A DNA stretch of 64,000 nt from Chenggangzhangella methanolivorans (GCF_019797865.1 NZ_CP081869.1:1-64000); one strand, 5' to 3'; shown: positions 49,214-59,549, counted from the first letter of the stretch. The notes: generated by a model not told the origin, from the sequence alone. A program made the numbers and translations.

Positions 49214-50153
49214 CAGTAGCGGATCCTCGGATCGACCCAGACATAGACGAGGTCAACGGCGAGATTGACCAGCACGTAGACGAAGCTGAAGAGCAGCACG
49301 ACGCCCTGGATCACGGGGTAGTCGCGCCGCAGAATCGCGTCGACCACGAGGCGGCCGAGGCCCGGGATCGCGAACACGCTCTCGGTCACCACCGCGCCGC
49401 CGATGAGCAGCGCGACGCCGATGCCGATGACGGTGACGATCGGCACCGCCGCGTTCTTCAGCCCGTGCACGAAGAGGATGCGCCGCTGGCCGACGCCCTT
49501 GGCCTTGGCCGTGCGGATGTAGTCCTGGCCGAGCACGTCGAGCATCGCGGCGCGGGTGATGCGGGCGATCAGCGCGATGTAGACGAGCGCGAGCGTCACG
49601 GACGGCAGGATCAGGCTTTGGATCCACGGGCCGACGCCCGCCGAGATCGGCTTGTAGCCCTGGACCGGAAACCAGCCGAGCTTCAGCGCGAACACATAGG
49701 CGATGAGGTAGCCGACCACGAAGACCGGGGTCGAGAAGCCGAAGACCGCGAAGGCCATCGCCGAACGGTCGACCCAGGTGTCGGCCTTCCACGCCGCCAC
49801 GACGCCCATCGGCACCGCGACGCCGACCGCGATGATGAGCGTCACGATCATGAGCGAAAGCGTCGGCTCGACGCGCTGCGCGATCATGGTGGTGACCGGC
49901 ATGTTGGTGAAGATCGAGGTGCCGAGGTCGCCGGACAGGATCTGCCCCACCCATTCGAAGAAGCGGATGAGATAGGGCCGGTCTAGACCGAGCCCGGCGC
50001 GGATCTTCTCGACGTCCTCGGGAGAGGCCTGGTCGCCCGCGATCACCGCGCCGGATCGCCGGGCGCGACGTAGAGCAGGCTGAAGACGAACAGCGCCACC
50101 ACCCCCATGACGGGGATGGTCGAGAGGATGCGGCGCAGGACGACCGAGGACAT
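49213..50153 (-). CDS. Peptide-type ABC permease (DppB family)
   Basis: About 313 aa after correction. The first helix and APGDPA motif ([19 protein letters not shown]...LYVAPGDPA) are in a different frame from the rest; one base is missing near 50048 ([19 protein letters not shown]). [16 protein letters not shown] loop ([20 protein letters not shown]) and six helices are clear. It partners the DppC-type permease. Confidence 0.9.
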
Positions 50154-50187
50154 CAGCCGCTCCCTTCGAACGAGCCCGGGATCAACG

Positions 50188-50319
50188 AAGTGCGTGCTTC
50201 GAGACGCAGGCCTCCGGCCTGCTCCTCAGCATGAGGGGGGTGGGTGGGCGCCAAAGCACAAACCATCCTCATGCTGAGGAGCGAAGGCGTTTCGCCGTCG
50301 CGTCTCGAAGCACGCAGTT
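50188..50319. repeat. Family B palindromic repeat, copy 3, between dppA- and dppB-type genes
   Basis: GTGCGTGCTTCGAGACGC...CTCCTCAGCATGAGG and CCTCATGCTGAGGAG...GTCTCGAAGCACGCAGTT; each arm carries an inner small hairpin. Confidence 0.92.
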
Positions 50320-50342
50320 GGCCTCGGCCATGCGCCACCGGC

Positions 50343-51944
50343 TCACGCCTCCTTGGTCACGTCCCAGAAGAACGGCAGCGGGCCGCTCTTCACGCCCTGT
50401 ACGTTGCTGCGCCACGCCTGGTAGCTGAGGAAGAAGCCGGTGACGCCGTAGACCACGTCGTCCACCGCCGCCTCGTTGGTCTTGGCCAGCGCCGCCTTCT
50501 CGGCCTCGAGATCAGCCGCTTCGAACCAGGCCGTGATGCCCTCTTCGGTCTTGGGGCTGTTGGGCCAGCCGAACCACGCCTTCTCGCCGTTGGCGCGCAG
50601 CGCGTTGTAGCCGGCGGGCGACAGGCAATCCGCGCCCGCGTGCCAGGTGTGGAACATGTTCCAGCCGCCTTCCTTCGGCGGCTTCTTCGACGCGCGCCGG
50701 GCCCCGACCGTGCCCCAGTCGGTCGCCACGAAGTCGACGGTCATGCCCATGCGGCGGAGAAGGTCGGCGGTCACGTCGCCTTGCGCCTTGGTGATCGGGT
50801 TGTCCTGCGCCACCACGCAGGTCACGGGCGTGCCGTCATAGCCGGCCTTCTCGAGCAACTTCTTGGCCTCGTCGATGCTCGCCTTCTTCAGGATGTCGCC
50901 GCCCTGCTCGCTGTAGAACGGGGTGCCGGGCGTGAAGAAGCCGGGCATCGGCTTCCAAAGATTGTCGTCGGAGCCGACGATCGCCCGCATGTAGTTTTCC
51001 TGGCTCATCGCGGTGAGCACGGCCTTGCGCACCTCCACCTTGTCGAAGGGCGGATAGAGGTGGTTCATGCGGAAGGCTCCGACATTGCCGAGCGGGTCCG
51101 CGATGTCGACCTTCACGTCGGAATTGCCCTGCAGCACCGGCACGAGGTCGGAGAGCGGGTTCTCCCACCAGTCGATCTCGCCGTTCTGGAGCGCCGCGAG
51201 CGCGGTCGCGGGGTCCGGCATGATGATCCACTCGATGCGGTCGACCATCATGCGCTTGGCGCCGGCGAGCCACGAGGCGGGCTCGTCGCGGGACTTGTAG
51301 TCCTCGAACTTCTCGAACACCGCGATCGCGCCCGGCACCCATTCCTTCTGCGCGAACTTCATCGGCCCGGAGCCGACATATTCCTTGATCTGGGTGAAGG
51401 GGTCGGTCTTGGCGATCCGCTCCGGCATCACGAAGGAGCACGGCGCGTTGTTCTTGCCGAGCGCCAGCAGCATCTTCGGATAGGGCTTCTTCAGCGACCA
51501 CTTGAACGTGAGGTCGTCGACCGCGACGAGCTCGTTCTGGATGACGCGGATCATCAGGCCCATCGGGTCGCGGGCCGACCAGCGCGCGACCGAGGCCACC
51601 GCGTCCTTGGCGAGCACGGGCTCGCCGTCGTGGAACTTCATCCCCGAGCGCAGCTTGAAGGTCCAGACAAGGCCGTCATCGGAGACGGTCTCGCTCTCCA
51701 CCATCTGGCGCTGCGGCTGCAGCTTCTCGTCGACGCCGTAGAGCGTGTCCCAGACCAGCGCCGCGGCGTTGCGGACGACGTATTGCGTTCCCCAGATCGG
51801 ATCGAAGTTGGCGAGGTTCGCCTGCGGCACGAACTTCAGGGTCTTCTTCGCCGCGCCGAGCGCGATGGAGGGCGCGGCGAGCGAACCGGTCGCTCCGATA
51901 AGTCCCGCGCCAATCGAGGCCTGAAGGAAAGTGCGACGATCCAT
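50343..51944 (-). CDS. Peptide-type ABC substrate-binding protein (SBP family 5), Tat-exported
   Basis: A 533-aa periplasmic binding protein. MDRRTFLQASIGAGLIGATG is a twin-arginine signal, suggesting folding before export. The SBP_bac_5 core shows YVGSGPMKF and NPLSDLVPVLQG-type stretches. The start at 51944 has GGGAGAC upstream, and a sigma-54-like promoter lies about 60 bp upstream. First gene of the Dpp/amidohydrolase/RidA/DSD1 unit. Confidence 0.92.
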   Translation of the reverse strand: MDRRTFLQASIGAGLIGATGSLAAPSIALGAAKKTLKFVPQANLANFDPIWGTQYVVRNAAALVWDTLYGVDEKLQPQRQMVESETVSDDGLVWTFKLRSGMKFHDGEPVLAKDAVASVARWSARDPMGLMIRVIQNELVAVDDLTFKWSLKKPYPKMLLALGKNNAPCSFVMPERIAKTDPFTQIKEYVGSGPMKFAQKEWVPGAIAVFEKFEDYKSRDEPASWLAGAKRMMVDRIEWIIMPDPATALAALQNGEIDWWENPLSDLVPVLQGNSDVKVDIADPLGNVGAFRMNHLYPPFDKVEVRKAVLTAMSQENYMRAIVGSDDNLWKPMPGFFTPGTPFYSEQGGDILKKASIDEAKKLLEKAGYDGTPVTCVVAQDNPITKAQGDVTADLLRRMGMTVDFVATDWGTVGARRASKKPPKEGGWNMFHTWHAGADCLSPAGYNALRANGEKAWFGWPNSPKTEEGITAWFEAADLEAEKAALAKTNEAAVDDVVYGVTGFFLSYQAWRSNVQGVKSGPLPFFWDVTKEA

Positions 51945-52005
51945 CGGTGTCTCCCGGTAGCGGCGTGGGCCGCAAGCTGGCGCCTGGCGCGCCAGCCAAT
52001 CCGTC

Positions 52006-52022
52006 TGCAGAGATCGTGCCAT
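52006..52022 (-). promoter_or_regulatory. Putative sigma-54 promoter for the Dpp-amidohydrolase-RidA-DSD1 unit
   Basis: On the minus strand ATGGCACGATCTCTGCA matches 12 of 14 informative positions with GG-N10-GC spacing, including the full TGGCACG. The predicted transcript starts near 51996, giving a leader of about 50 nt to the ATG at 51944. Confidence 0.6.
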
Positions 52023-52215
52023 GCCCGGACCGTCAGACGACGACAGGCGCGCAGTGGGCCGCTCACCATGGCCCCGGGTTTAGAAGTGATCAAGCAATGA
52101 GCGGTCGCGTCGCTAATTTGTGCGCGCCCAATCGATGGGCGGCGGCGAGCGCGCGCTATGTTGGCCGCAGTCGCGGCCCGAAACGCCGCCCGGAAGCTCA
52201 AGCGAGGCCCCGCCC

Positions 52216-53829
52216 ATGTCAGCGAAGCGCGTCCGCTCACTCCCTCCCGTCGCCCTTGGCCTGCTTGCGCTGGCGGCTCTCGCCTTCACGCCGCCCGAGC
52301 GCGCGGCGGCGCAGACCAAGACGACGATCAAGGTCGTGATGCATTCGGGGATCAACATCCTCGACCCGATCGTCACCACGGCGCACATCACCCGCAACCA
52401 CGGCTACATGGTGTTCGACACGCTGCTCTCGATGAACAGCAAGTACGAGCCGACCCCGCAGATGGCGGACTTCAAGGTCTCGGACGACAAGCTCACCTAC
52501 ACGTTCACGCTGCGCGACGGCCTGACCTGGCACGACGGCGCGCCCGTCACCGCGGACGACTGCGTCGCCTCGCTCAAGCGCTGGGGCGCGCGCGACGCCG
52601 GCGGCCAGATGCTGATGGACTCCGTCGAGAGCATCACCGCGGACGGCGACAAGGCCATCGTGCTGAAGCTGAAGAAGCCCTTCCGCTACGTGCTCGACCT
52701 CATCGCCAAGCCCGCCTCCTACGTGCCCTTCATGATGCCCAAGCGCCTCGCCGAGACGCCTCCCACGACGGCCGTCAAGGAGATCGTCGGCTCCGGCCCG
52801 TTCCGCTTCGTTCAGGCCGAGTATCGGCCGGGCGACCGCACGGTCTACGAGAAGTTCGAGGGCTACAAGCCGCGCGCCGAGGCGCCGAACTGGATGGCGG
52901 GCGGAAAGGCCGTGAAGGTCGACCGCGTCGAGTGGATCAACATGCCCGACATGCAGACCGCGGTGAACGCGCTGGTCACGGGCGAGATCGACTACATGGA
53001 GCAGCCGCCCGTCGACCTGCTGCCCCTGCTGCAGGCTGTCCCCGACGACGTGAAGGTCGATTTCTACAACGAGCTCGGCTCGCAGACGATGGGCCGGATG
53101 AACTTCCTCTATCCGCCCTTCAACGACATCCGCATCCGCAAGGCGGCGCTCTACGCGCTCAACCAGGAGAGCGTGCTGCAGGCGCTGATCGGCGATCCCG
53201 AATTCTTCCAGACCTGCCCTTCGGTCTATGGCTGCGGCACTCCGCTTTCGACCGAGGCCGGCGAAGGCGCCGCGACCATCGCCAAGAGCGGCGACGTCGA
53301 GAAGGCGAAGGCGCTGCTGAAGGAGGCGGGATACGACGGCACGCCCGTCGTCATCATGCACCCGACCGACACGCCCTCGACCTCCTCGCAGCCGGTGGTG
53401 GCGACCGAGCTGCTGCGCGCCGCAGGCTTCAAGGTCGATCTCCAGCCGATGGACTGGCAGACGCTGGTCGCCCGCCGCGCGAGCCAGAAGCCGATCGCCG
53501 AGGGCGGCTGGAACATGTTCTTCACCAACTGGGTGATCCCGGAGGTCTGGAACCCGATCGTCAATCCGATGATCAACGGCCGCGCCAAGACCGGCTTCTT
53601 CGGCTGGCCGGACGATCCCGAGCTCGAGAAGATGCGCGCCGACTTCGCGGCCGCCGAGACGGACGACCAGCGCAAGCAGATCGCCGAGAAGGTTCAGGCT
53701 CGGGTCTATGACCAGGTGATCTATGTGCCGCTCGGCCAGTATCGCCAGCCGGCCGCCTGGCGGGCCTCCGTGTCGGGCGTGGTCAAGGCCCCGATCCCGG
53801 TGTTCTGGAACATGGAGAAGAAGGGCTAG
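52216..53829 (+). CDS. Second peptide-type ABC substrate-binding protein (SBP family 5)
   Basis: A 537-aa paralogue of the protein encoded at 50343-51944, divergently transcribed, with a Sec-type signal (MSAKRVRSLPPVALGLLALAALAF, cleavage near AAAQ). IVGSGPFRFVQ and GGWNMFFTNW parallel the paralogue's IKEYVGSGPMKF and GGWNMFHTW. No permease lies beside it, so it probably feeds the same Dpp channel with another ligand. A hydrolase gene follows, across a family C repeat. Confidence 0.9.
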   Translation: MSAKRVRSLPPVALGLLALAALAFTPPERAAAQTKTTIKVVMHSGINILDPIVTTAHITRNHGYMVFDTLLSMNSKYEPTPQMADFKVSDDKLTYTFTLRDGLTWHDGAPVTADDCVASLKRWGARDAGGQMLMDSVESITADGDKAIVLKLKKPFRYVLDLIAKPASYVPFMMPKRLAETPPTTAVKEIVGSGPFRFVQAEYRPGDRTVYEKFEGYKPRAEAPNWMAGGKAVKVDRVEWINMPDMQTAVNALVTGEIDYMEQPPVDLLPLLQAVPDDVKVDFYNELGSQTMGRMNFLYPPFNDIRIRKAALYALNQESVLQALIGDPEFFQTCPSVYGCGTPLSTEAGEGAATIAKSGDVEKAKALLKEAGYDGTPVVIMHPTDTPSTSSQPVVATELLRAAGFKVDLQPMDWQTLVARRASQKPIAEGGWNMFFTNWVIPEVWNPIVNPMINGRAKTGFFGWPDDPELEKMRADFAAAETDDQRKQIAEKVQARVYDQVIYVPLGQYRQPAAWRASVSGVVKAPIPVFWNMEKKG

Positions 53830-53855
53830 CTCACATGGCCGCCCGAACCTCGGCC

Positions 53856-53949
53856 GTCATGCCCGCGCCTTCGCGCGGGTATCCACGACTTGGACGTAGA
53901 GCCCTACGATCTCAGTAAGTCGTGGATACCCGGCTCCGCCGGGCATGAC
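53856..53949. repeat. Family C palindromic repeat, copy 3
   Basis: GTCATGCCCGCGCC...GTATCCACGACTT and AAGTCGTGGATACCCG...CCGGGCATGAC, between the second binding-protein gene and the M20 gene. Confidence 0.92.
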
Positions 53950-53987
53950 TGACTGAGGCGTGTCAGCACTTACAAGGGAACTCCAGC

Positions 53988-55147
53988 ATGCCCGCCCTCC
54001 CCGAGATCCTCGCCTTCGCCGACGACATGACGGCGCTGCGCCGCGACCTCCATTCCCACCCCGAGATCGGCTTTCAGGAGACCCGCACATCGGGCGTGGT
54101 GGCCGAAAAGCTCGCCTCCTACGGCGTCGAGGTGCATCGCGGGATCGGCGGCACGGGCGTCGTGGGCGTCCTGAAGGGGTCCGGCGGCCCCGGCCGCGCC
54201 ATCGGCCTTCGCGCCGACATGGACGCGCTGCCGATCGTCGAGACCACCAACCTGCCGTGGCGCTCGAACAACGCGGGCGTCTCCCACGCCTGCGGCCATG
54301 ACGGCCACACCACCATGCTGCTCGGCGCCGCGCGCTATCTGGCGGAAAAGCGCGACTTTCCCGGCACGGCCGTGTTCGTGTTCCAGCCCGCCGAGGAAGG
54401 GCTCGGCGGCGCGCGCGCCATGATCGCCGACGGGCTGTTCGAGAAATTCCCGGTCGACGAGATCTACGGCCTCCACAACGACCCCTATCTGGAGCCCGGC
54501 GAAATCTCGGTCTTCCCCGGCCCGGCGATGGCGGCGGCCGACTTCTTCGACGTGAAGATCGTCGGATCGGGCAGCCACGCGGCGATGCCGCAGATGTCGC
54601 GCGATCCGGTCGTCGCGGCCTCGGCGCTCGTCATGGCGCTGCAGTCGATCGTCTCCCGCAACGCCAACCCGTTCGAGTCGCTGGTTCTGTCGGTGACGCA
54701 GGTCCATTCGGGCTCGGCCTACAACGTCATCCCCGAGGAGGCGACGCTGACCGGCACGATCCGCGCCTTCGACCCGACGATGATGGAGCTCGCCCGCAAG
54801 CGCATGAAGGAGATCTGCGCCGGGATCGCGGCGACCTACGCGGTCGAGGTGACGCTCGACCTTCGCGACGTGTTCGACGTGCTGATCAACACCGAAAGCG
54901 AGACGCCGCCATGGCGGAGGCCGCGCGGGACGTCGTGGGCGACACGGGGCTGATCACCCGGCCGCGGCCGATGATGGGCTCGGAAGATTTTGCCGACATG
55001 CTGCGCAAGGCGCCGGGCTGCTACGCCCGCGTCGGCCATGCGGGCGACCTGCCGCTGCACAATCCCGGCTTCGTGCTGGACGACGCCATCCTGCCGGTCG
55101 GCGCGAGCCTCTTGGCGCGGATCGTCGAGCGTCGGCTCGCCGCCTGA
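53988..55147 (+). CDS. M20 amidohydrolase (hippurate hydrolase-like)
   Basis: About 386 aa after correction. LRADMDALPI, SHACGHDGHTTMLLGAA (metal ligands), QPAEEGLGGA (catalytic Glu pair) and a C-terminal MGSEDFADML are diagnostic of the IAA-amino-acid/hippurate hydrolase group, which split N-acyl amino acids. One base is missing near 54910 (before AAMAEAARDVVGD). It is probably co-transcribed with the second SBP gene and converges on the oxygenase gene. Confidence 0.88.
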
Positions 55148-55169
55148 GCGCCGGAGGGCGCGGCAGCGC

Positions 55170-56130
55170 CTATGCGGCCGTCGAGATGTCGTGCGAGGCC
55201 GCGATCTTCGACCAGATGTATTCGCCGGACTTCACCGGCGCGTAGCGCGGCGGGTTCGCCTCGTCGCAGCAGCTCGGCAGGCAGGCGACCTCGGCTTCCT
55301 CGTTCGGCGCGGTGAACGCCACCATCGAAAGCCGCGCGGTCGAGCCGGTGAGCGCGCGGTTGGGGTTCGAGACCCGGTGGAGCGTCGATCTCCAGCGATC
55401 GTTGGTCCAGCGGGCGAGCAGGTCTCCGACATTGATGACGAAGCTGTTCGGGACGACGCCGGCCTCATGCCAGACGCCTTCTTTGTCCGCGACCTCGAGG
55501 CCGCCGGGCGCCTGGTCCTGCCGCAGGATGGTGAGCCCGCCATAGTCGTGATGGGCGCCGTAGCGCAGCTGGCCGGGAGCCGGCGGCTCGACCTGATCGG
55601 GATAGTGCACGAAGCGAAGGGTGAGCGCCGGATCCTCGAAGACGGGGTCAAAGTGGTTCTCGGGCAGATCGAGCGCCAGAGCGGAAAGCCGGGTCAGCCG
55701 ATCGGTGAGCGTCAGGATCTCGCCGCACCACTCGCGCACGAGGCCGGAGAGCTCCGGCGGCTCGGCGGGCCAGATGTTCGGCTTGACCGCCCTTCCCTCG
55801 CGATGCGGCGCGTTGAACACGAGCGCCTCGCACAGGTCCGTCAGGGTTTCGCCCTTCAGCGTCCTGGCGACGCTCTCGATCCCCATGGGCAGATAGCCGC
55901 GGCCCTTGGTCTTCTCGGGCGCCTTGTCGGCGAGCTTCGCCTCGACGTCTCGGGCGAAATAACGCTTCATGGCGTCGTAGGTGGCGGTCGCGAGGCTTTC
56001 GGGCACGCCATGCCCGACCACGACGGCGAAACCCGTGGTCTCAAGCGCATCGCCGAAGGCGCGCGCGACTGCTTTCTTGGCGGCCGCCGCCGTCGATGAA
56101 GGGCGCGACGTCGACGATCGGCAGGTCCAT
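55170..56130 (-). CDS. 2-oxoglutarate/Fe(II) oxygenase, isopenicillin-N-synthase family
   Basis: About 319 aa after correction. MDLPIVDVAPF at the N-terminus, HHDYGGLTIL (HxD iron ligands), HRVSNP (second His) and RLS (2-oxoglutarate-binding RxS) define the DIOX/IPNS fold. One extra C near 56084 breaks the N-terminus (IDGGG-AKKAVARAFGDALETTGF). The start follows GAGGAGAGG. It is the last gene of the Pot importer unit, which suggests oxidation of the imported compound; the substrate is unknown. Confidence 0.86.
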
Positions 56131-56199
56131 CGATCCTCTCCTCGCCGTCCCTGCTCGTGATCGGCTCGTCCCCGCCGGCTTTGCGGCGCGGACCGAGCT

Positions 56200-57027
56200 T
56201 CAGGACACGCCGAGCTTCTTGCGCTGGCGCGCGATGACGGCGATCGCGGCGAGCGAGACCCCGATCACGCCGAACGAGACCAGCGTCGTCACCGCGCCGA
56301 GCGCATAGAGCACCGGCGTCGTGACGTTGGTGGTCATGCCGTAGATTTCGAGCGGCAGCGTGTTGAACGAGCCCGCGGTCATCAGCGTGCGGGCGAACTC
56401 GTCATAGCTGAGCGTGAAGCCGAACAGCCCGACGCCGACCAGGCTCGGCGCGATGATGGGCAGCACCACATGGGCGAAGGCCTGCCAGCTCGAGGCGCCG
56501 AGGTCGCGCGCGGCCTCCTCGTAGGCCGGCGAGAAACGGTTGAACACCGCGAACATGATCAGCACGCCGAAAGGCAACGTCCAGGTGAGATGCGCGCCGA
56601 AGGCGGAGCTCCACCAGGTCGGCTCCAGCCCGAGGATTTGGAACGACAGGCCGATGCCGAGGCTCACCAGGATCGAGGGCACGACGAGGCTCGAGATCGC
56701 GAGATAGAACAGCGGCGTCGCGCCGAAGAAGCCGCGCCGGAAGGCCAGGCCCGCGAGCAGCGAGACCACCACGGTCGTCGCCATCACCATCAGGCCGAGC
56801 AGCGCCGAGCGGGTGAAGGAGCCGCCGAAATCGCCGACGGCCTGCGTCTCGAACAGGTTCTGGAACCAGCGCGTCGAGACCCCGTTCATCGGGAACGTCA
56901 GGCCGCCGTTCGGGCCCTGGAACGACAGGATCAGGATGGTCGAGAGCGGGCCGTAGAGGAACAGCACGAACAGGGCGAAGAAAGCCGCGAGCAGATAGAA
57001 TTCGAGCGTGCGCCGGTCAGAGGTCAT
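56200..57027 (-). CDS. Polyamine-type ABC permease (PotC family)
   Basis: A 275-aa permease, six helices; YEEAARDLGASSWQAFAHVVLPIIAPSL is the EAA loop contacting the ATPase. Together with the PotB-type protein it forms the channel. A family A repeat lies between them. Confidence 0.92.
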   Translation of the reverse strand: MTSDRRTLEFYLLAAFFALFVLFLYGPLSTILILSFQGPNGGLTFPMNGVSTRWFQNLFETQAVGDFGGSFTRSALLGLMVMATTVVVSLLAGLAFRRGFFGATPLFYLAISSLVVPSILVSLGIGLSFQILGLEPTWWSSAFGAHLTWTLPFGVLIMFAVFNRFSPAYEEAARDLGASSWQAFAHVVLPIIAPSLVGVGLFGFTLSYDEFARTLMTAGSFNTLPLEIYGMTTNVTTPVLYALGAVTTLVSFGVIGVSLAAIAVIARQRKKLGVS

Positions 57028-57040
57028 CCGGCGCTCCTTC

Positions 57041-57157
57041 CTTGTCCCGGCCTTGAGCCGGGACCCAGAAACGGCACGCTCTGGAAGTGGACCTCAACGC
57101 AGCCGCCTCTTTCGGCGCCCGCATCGGTTCTGGGTCCCGGCTCAAGGCCGGGACAAA
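57041..57157. repeat. Family A palindromic repeat, copy 4, between potB- and potC-type genes
   Basis: CTTGTCCCGGCCTTGAGC...ACCCAGAA and TTCTGGGTCCCGGCTC...CCGGGACAA. Confidence 0.9.
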
Positions 57158-57172
57158 GGCGGCGGAGCGCCA

Positions 57173-58087
57173 TCACAGCTCCTTCCGGATGTCGACGATC
57201 TTCAGGATCGCGGCCATCATCAGCAGCACGAGGATCAGCAGCGCGACCGCGTTGGCGGCGGCGGCCGGATATTGCAGCAGCGAGATCTGGTTCGCGATCA
57301 TCAGCCCCATCGAGGCCGACTGGCCGCCGGACATGAAGCGCACGGTGATGAAGTCGCCGAGCACCAGCGTCACGACGAAGATCGAGCCGATGGCGATGCC
57401 GGGCTTGGCCAGCGGAATGATGACGTTGGTGAGGATCTGCCAGCTCGACGCGCCGGCGTCGCGCGCGGCCTCGACCAGCGACCGGTCGATGCGCACCAGC
57501 GTGTTGAAGATCGGCGTCACCATGAAGAGCGCGTAGAGATGCACCATCGCCAGGACGACGGCGAACTCCGAGAACAACAGGAATTCGAGCGGCGCGGGCA
57601 CGATCCCGAGTTCGACGAGCGCGGAGTTCAGCAGGCCGTTGCGCCCGAGGAACGGCACCCACGAGATCATGCGGATGATGTTGGAGGTGAGGAACGGCAC
57701 CGTGCAGACGAGAAACAGCACCGTCTGCATCTTCGAGGTGCGGACGTGGAAGGCGAGGAAATACGCCACCCAGAAGCCCACCACGAGCGTGATGGCCCAG
57801 ACGATGGCGACGAATTTCAGCGTGTTGAGGAAGGTCGACCAGGTGACCCAGGAGCCGAGACTCTCCTCGTAGTTGAGCGTCACGAAGGCCGGGTAGATCT
57901 GGACGCTGTCATAGTCCCAGAAGCTGACGATCACGATCGCGGCGATCGGCAGCAGCAGGAACGCGCCGAGGATCAGCGCGAGCGGCGCGGCCTGGAGATA
58001 GGGCGCGAGCGGAAGCGCGAGGCGCCTTTTGCGCGGGGGAGCCTCGGTCTCGACTGAAGTGGGGGAGGCGTCAGCGGCGACGGTCAT
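57173..58087 (-). CDS. Polyamine-type ABC permease (PotB family)
   Basis: A 304-aa permease with an N-terminal cytoplasmic tail (TSVETEAPPRKRRLALPLAPY), six helices and the EAA loop LVEAARDAGASSWQILTNVIIPLAKPG. A family D-like repeat separates it from the binding-protein gene. Confidence 0.92.
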   Translation of the reverse strand: MTVAADASPTSVETEAPPRKRRLALPLAPYLQAAPLALILGAFLLLPIAAIVIVSFWDYDSVQIYPAFVTLNYEESLGSWVTWSTFLNTLKFVAIVWAITLVVGFWVAYFLAFHVRTSKMQTVLFLVCTVPFLTSNIIRMISWVPFLGRNGLLNSALVELGIVPAPLEFLLFSEFAVVLAMVHLYALFMVTPIFNTLVRIDRSLVEAARDAGASSWQILTNVIIPLAKPGIAIGSIFVVTLVLGDFITVRFMSGGQSASMGLMIANQISLLQYPAAAANAVALLILVLLMMAAILKIVDIRKEL

Positions 58088-58109
58088 GCGTTTTCGCTCG
58101 ACGGTAGGG

Positions 58110-58218
58110 ACTCCTTCTCCCGCTTGCGGGAGAAGGTAAGGATGAGGGGGCGTCCAGCGACCTCCCTGATCTGCGACAGACCCTCACCCTTACCCTCTCC
58201 CGCGCGCGGGAGAGGGGG
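58110..58218. repeat. Family D-like palindromic repeat, copy 4 (divergent)
   Basis: CTCCTTCTCCCGCTTGCGGG...AAGGATGAGGGG and the inverse CCCTCACCCTTACCCTCTCCCG...GGGAGAGG, between potD- and potB-type genes. The sequence differs from copies 1-3 but the plan is the same. Confidence 0.8.
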
Positions 58219-58253
58219 GCGGAGGCGTCGCGGACTAGGGCCGAAGCGCATCC

Positions 58254-59549
58254 TCACGCGGCGATGAACTCGTTCCACTTGCGGACCATGTAGCGGTCCT
58301 TGTCCATGACCGCGTTCCAGCAAGCGACCTTGCCCATGCGGTTCTCGAAGGAGCCGCCGTCGCGCACCGCGCCGGCCTTCTCGATCGGCTTGCCGTCCGG
58401 CGAGGTGATCTCGGCGGCGGCGGGCTTGCCTTCCATCCAGAAGCCCCACTCCTCCGCCGACATGTGCTCCTTGGCGGTCGAGGGGCAGGCCGAATAGTAG
58501 CCCTGGCGGTTGAGGTAGGCGCCGCACCAGCCCGACAGATACCAGTTGATGTATTCATAGGCCGCGTCGAGCACGATGCCCTTGACGTTCTTGCCGATGC
58601 CGAGGCCCCCGCCCCATGCGCGATAGCCTTCGGCGAGCGGCTGGTAGACGCAGGGGATGCCCTTCGACTTCACCGCGGTCACCGCCGGCGACCACATCGA
58701 CTGGATGATGACCTCGCCCGAGGACATCAGGTTCACGCTCTCGTCGAAGGTCTTCCAGAAGGCGCGGAACTGGCCGCCCTTCTTCGCCTCGATCAGGACC
58801 GCGATGGTCTTGTCGATCTCCTCCTCGGTCATGTTGCCCTTGTCGCCGTATTTGATGAGGCCTGCGCTCTCGCAGATCATCGCGGCGTCCATGATGCCGA
58901 TCGAGGGGATGTTGAGGATCGACGCCTTGCCCTTGAACTTGGGGTCGAGGATGTCCTTCCAGTTGGCGATCGGGCGGCCGACGAGGTCTGGCCGGATGCC
59001 GAGCGTGTCGGCGTTGTAGATCGTCGGGATCAGCGTCATCCACTCGGTCGGGGCCTTGGCGAAGGTCTTCGCGCCGGGGGCCTCGACGAAGGTCACCGTG
59101 TGGGGCGCCGTCCCTTGAGCGATCGTGCTCTCGGGCGTCAGCTTGCCGGTGGTGAAGATCGGCGTGATCTTGTCGTAGTATTTGATCTTCTTGACGTCCA
59201 TCGGCTGCAGCGCGCCGGTCGGGAACACCTTTTTGCAGATCCAGTATTCGATGTCGGCGATGTCGTAGCTGTTGGGCTGCGTCACCGTGCGCTGCGTGAC
59301 GCTGTCGGAATCCAGCGCCGTCATCTGCAGCGTGAAGCCGAGATCCTGCTTCACCTTCTCGGCGATGGCGTTGAGGTTCGACACGCCGGTGCCGAACTGG
59401 CGCAGCGTCACGTCCTTGATGTTCTGCGCCCAGATGGTCGGAAAGCCGGTGATCGCGCCCGAACCTGCGGCGACGCCGGCCGCGGCCGCGCCGGTCTTGA
59501 GAAGGCTCCGGCGGTCAAGGCCGCGCGGCGTTTCCGTCGAGTCGGTCAT
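58254..59549 (-). CDS. Polyamine-type ABC substrate-binding protein (PotD/PotF family), Tat-exported
   Basis: A 431-aa periplasmic protein; LDRRSLLKTGAAAAGVAAG is a twin-arginine signal. The body (DIADIEYWICKKVF, MWSPAVTAVKSKG, YINWYLSGWCGAYLNRQGYY) fits the spermidine/putrescine or related cation-binding group. The ligand may be a modified amine rather than polyamine (inference). It sits 23 nt after the ATPase gene. Confidence 0.9.
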   Translation of the reverse strand: MTDSTETPRGLDRRSLLKTGAAAAGVAAGSGAITGFPTIWAQNIKDVTLRQFGTGVSNLNAIAEKVKQDLGFTLQMTALDSDSVTQRTVTQPNSYDIADIEYWICKKVFPTGALQPMDVKKIKYYDKITPIFTTGKLTPESTIAQGTAPHTVTFVEAPGAKTFAKAPTEWMTLIPTIYNADTLGIRPDLVGRPIANWKDILDPKFKGKASILNIPSIGIMDAAMICESAGLIKYGDKGNMTEEEIDKTIAVLIEAKKGGQFRAFWKTFDESVNLMSSGEVIIQSMWSPAVTAVKSKGIPCVYQPLAEGYRAWGGGLGIGKNVKGIVLDAAYEYINWYLSGWCGAYLNRQGYYSACPSTAKEHMSAEEWGFWMEGKPAAAEITSPDGKPIEKAGAVRDGGSFENRMGKVACWNAVMDKDRYMVRKWNEFIAA

